A DNA stretch of 64,000 nt from the NCBI RefSeq assembly GCF_045617425.1, contig NZ_JAZLIO010000009.1, positions 248,001 through 312,000 of the forward strand. Direction: 5' to 3'. A model generated the notes under the pieces. That model searched no databases. It had not been told where the DNA came from and was given only the letters and a program-made list of their open reading frames with translations. This document shows, one piece after another, positions 63,158-64,000 of the stretch; position 1 is the first letter of the stretch, and each line of letters starts with the position of its first letter. The position numbers were made by a program, and so were the translations under genes. The stretch comes from Carnobacterium_B sp045617425. Its GTDB lineage: Bacteria; Bacillota; Bacilli; Lactobacillales; Carnobacteriaceae.

Positions 63158-64000
63158 TTGAGTAATGCAAGAAAAGTACGTGCCTATACAAATATTGCTT
63201 TAATTAAATACTGGGGAAAGCGCGATGATGCTCTTATTTTACCTACGAGCAGTAGCCTTTCTCTCACTTTAGATGCTTTTTATACTGAAACTTCGGTGTC
63301 TTTTGATGAATCTACTGAAAAAGATACGTTTTACTTAAATGATACTCTTCAAGGTGAAGCTGCTACTCAGAAAGTTAGTCGCTTTTTAAATTTGTTTAGA
63401 GAAACTGCCGATGTAACTACTCCTGCAATCATTAAAAGCACCAATTATGTACCTACAGCGGCAGGTCTGGCTTCTTCTGCTTCTGGAATGGCTGCTCTAG
63501 CTGGAGCTGCTAATTTAGCAACTGGCTTAAATCTGTCTCCTCAAGAACTTTCTATTTTCGCAAGACAAGGTTCTGGTTCAGCAACTCGTAGTATTTATGG
63601 TGGTTTTGTTGAATGGCAAAAAGGGACCTCTTCACTGGATTCTTATGCTGTAAAAATTGACGATGCTGCTTGGGATATTGGTATGCTTGTGGTGGTAGTA
63701 AATAAAAAACAAAAAGAACTCTCTAGTCGTGAAGGCATGAAACAAACCGTTGCAACGTCTCCTTTTTATTCAGGATGGGTCGAAAGTACCGCACTTGATC
63801 TTGTGAATATCAAGAACGCTATCCGGAAACAAGACTTTGAACAAGTTGGCGAGATCACAGAAAGCAATGGCATGAAAATGCATGGTACTATGTTAGGAGC
63901 TAACCCGCCAATTTCTTATTGGGAACCCGATAGCGTTGTAGCTATGCAACTCGTAAGGCACTTACGTAAGCAAGGAATTCCTTGTTACTTCACAATGGAT
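63158..64000 (+). CDS. mvaD: Diphosphomevalonate decarboxylase (N-terminal 281 residues, cut by window edge)
   Basis: The frame opens at TTG 63158, with GGAG at 63145-63148 inside the end of the mevalonate kinase gene, and runs off the right edge. GHMP fold with TNIALIKYWGKRD, PTSSSLSLTLD, AAGLASSASGMAALAGAA and RQGSGSATRSIYGGFVEW, all characteristic. It makes isopentenyl diphosphate. About 45 residues are missing. Phosphomevalonate kinase is expected next. Confidence 0.95.
   Translation, partial: MSNARKVRAYTNIALIKYWGKRDDALILPTSSSLSLTLDAFYTETSVSFDESTEKDTFYLNDTLQGEAATQKVSRFLNLFRETADVTTPAIIKSTNYVPTAAGLASSASGMAALAGAANLATGLNLSPQELSIFARQGSGSATRSIYGGFVEWQKGTSSLDSYAVKIDDAAWDIGMLVVVVNKKQKELSSREGMKQTVATSPFYSGWVESTALDLVNIKNAIRKQDFEQVGEITESNGMKMHGTMLGANPPISYWEPDSVVAMQLVRHLRKQGIPCYFTMD

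Overview
The window is low-GC DNA from a Gram-positive bacterium of the order Lactobacillales. Three things suggest this: a mevalonate pathway (mevalonate kinase followed by diphosphomevalonate decarboxylase), a Bacillus-like block groEL-groES-ydiL-ydiK-rex-ydiF-tsaD-rimI-tsaB, and a CIRCE site and purine riboswitch of the Firmicutes type. My best guess is a Carnobacterium-like species. That is inferred from protein flavour, not from a database comparison.

Layout. 1-4.0 kb (minus): an allantoin-degradation operon, allC-allE-allD-fdrA, cut by the left edge, with a cre-like site in front. 4.2-8.4 kb: an alpha/beta hydrolase and an RpiR-type regulator (plus), convergent with an amino-sugar PTS and nanE (minus). 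8.5-18.2 kb: a YrhK-like membrane protein, an orphan oligopeptide-binding lipoprotein, an M19 dipeptidase, a phosphodiesterase-MFS pair behind an unexplained structured RNA, a small PH-like protein, two glyoxalase-fold proteins, a GNAT acetyltransferase and an AEC transporter. 18.26 kb: tRNA-Leu(GAG). 18.7-29.0 kb: a membrane protein/XRE pair, then the chaperonin, Rex and tRNA-threonylcarbamoylation block. 29.2-38.2 kb: CsbD, an epimerase, a half-size AI-2E family protein, a guanine-riboswitch-controlled NCS2 permease, two tandem paralogous 75-residue proteins, glutathione reductase, a GT8 enzyme, a split chromate transporter and MgtC. 38.2-42.4 kb: a three-gene envelope glycosylation operon (GT2, GtrA, YfhO). 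42.6-50.1 kb: glucose dehydrogenase, phosphoglycerate mutase, Ndk, a 6S-like RNA candidate, a lipoprotein with a previously too-short small membrane gene, an HxlR/OYE divergent pair, and an ABC-F protein behind a terminator-containing leader.

50.5-57.7 kb is the accessory region, next to the 3' end of guaA. Its left half is a set of decayed genes: a start-codon and frameshift mutant, a multi-stop gene, and a frameshift-plus-stop gene in front of an intact membrane-anchored protein. Its right half holds the most interesting system, a compact four-gene operon: a small one-TM protein, a CTD-type protein, a small middle component, and a DUF2326-type coiled-coil ATPase. It resembles the ABC-three-component (ABC-3C) conflict systems. 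The operon lies between two diverged copies of the 3' end and terminator of ribosomal protein gene rpsI, which is not otherwise present in the window. I read these as attachment-site scars.

57.7-64 kb: guaA and coaA (minus), then a two-TM protein with a TctA-like permease behind a 20-bp palindrome, and the mevalonate genes, cut by the right edge.
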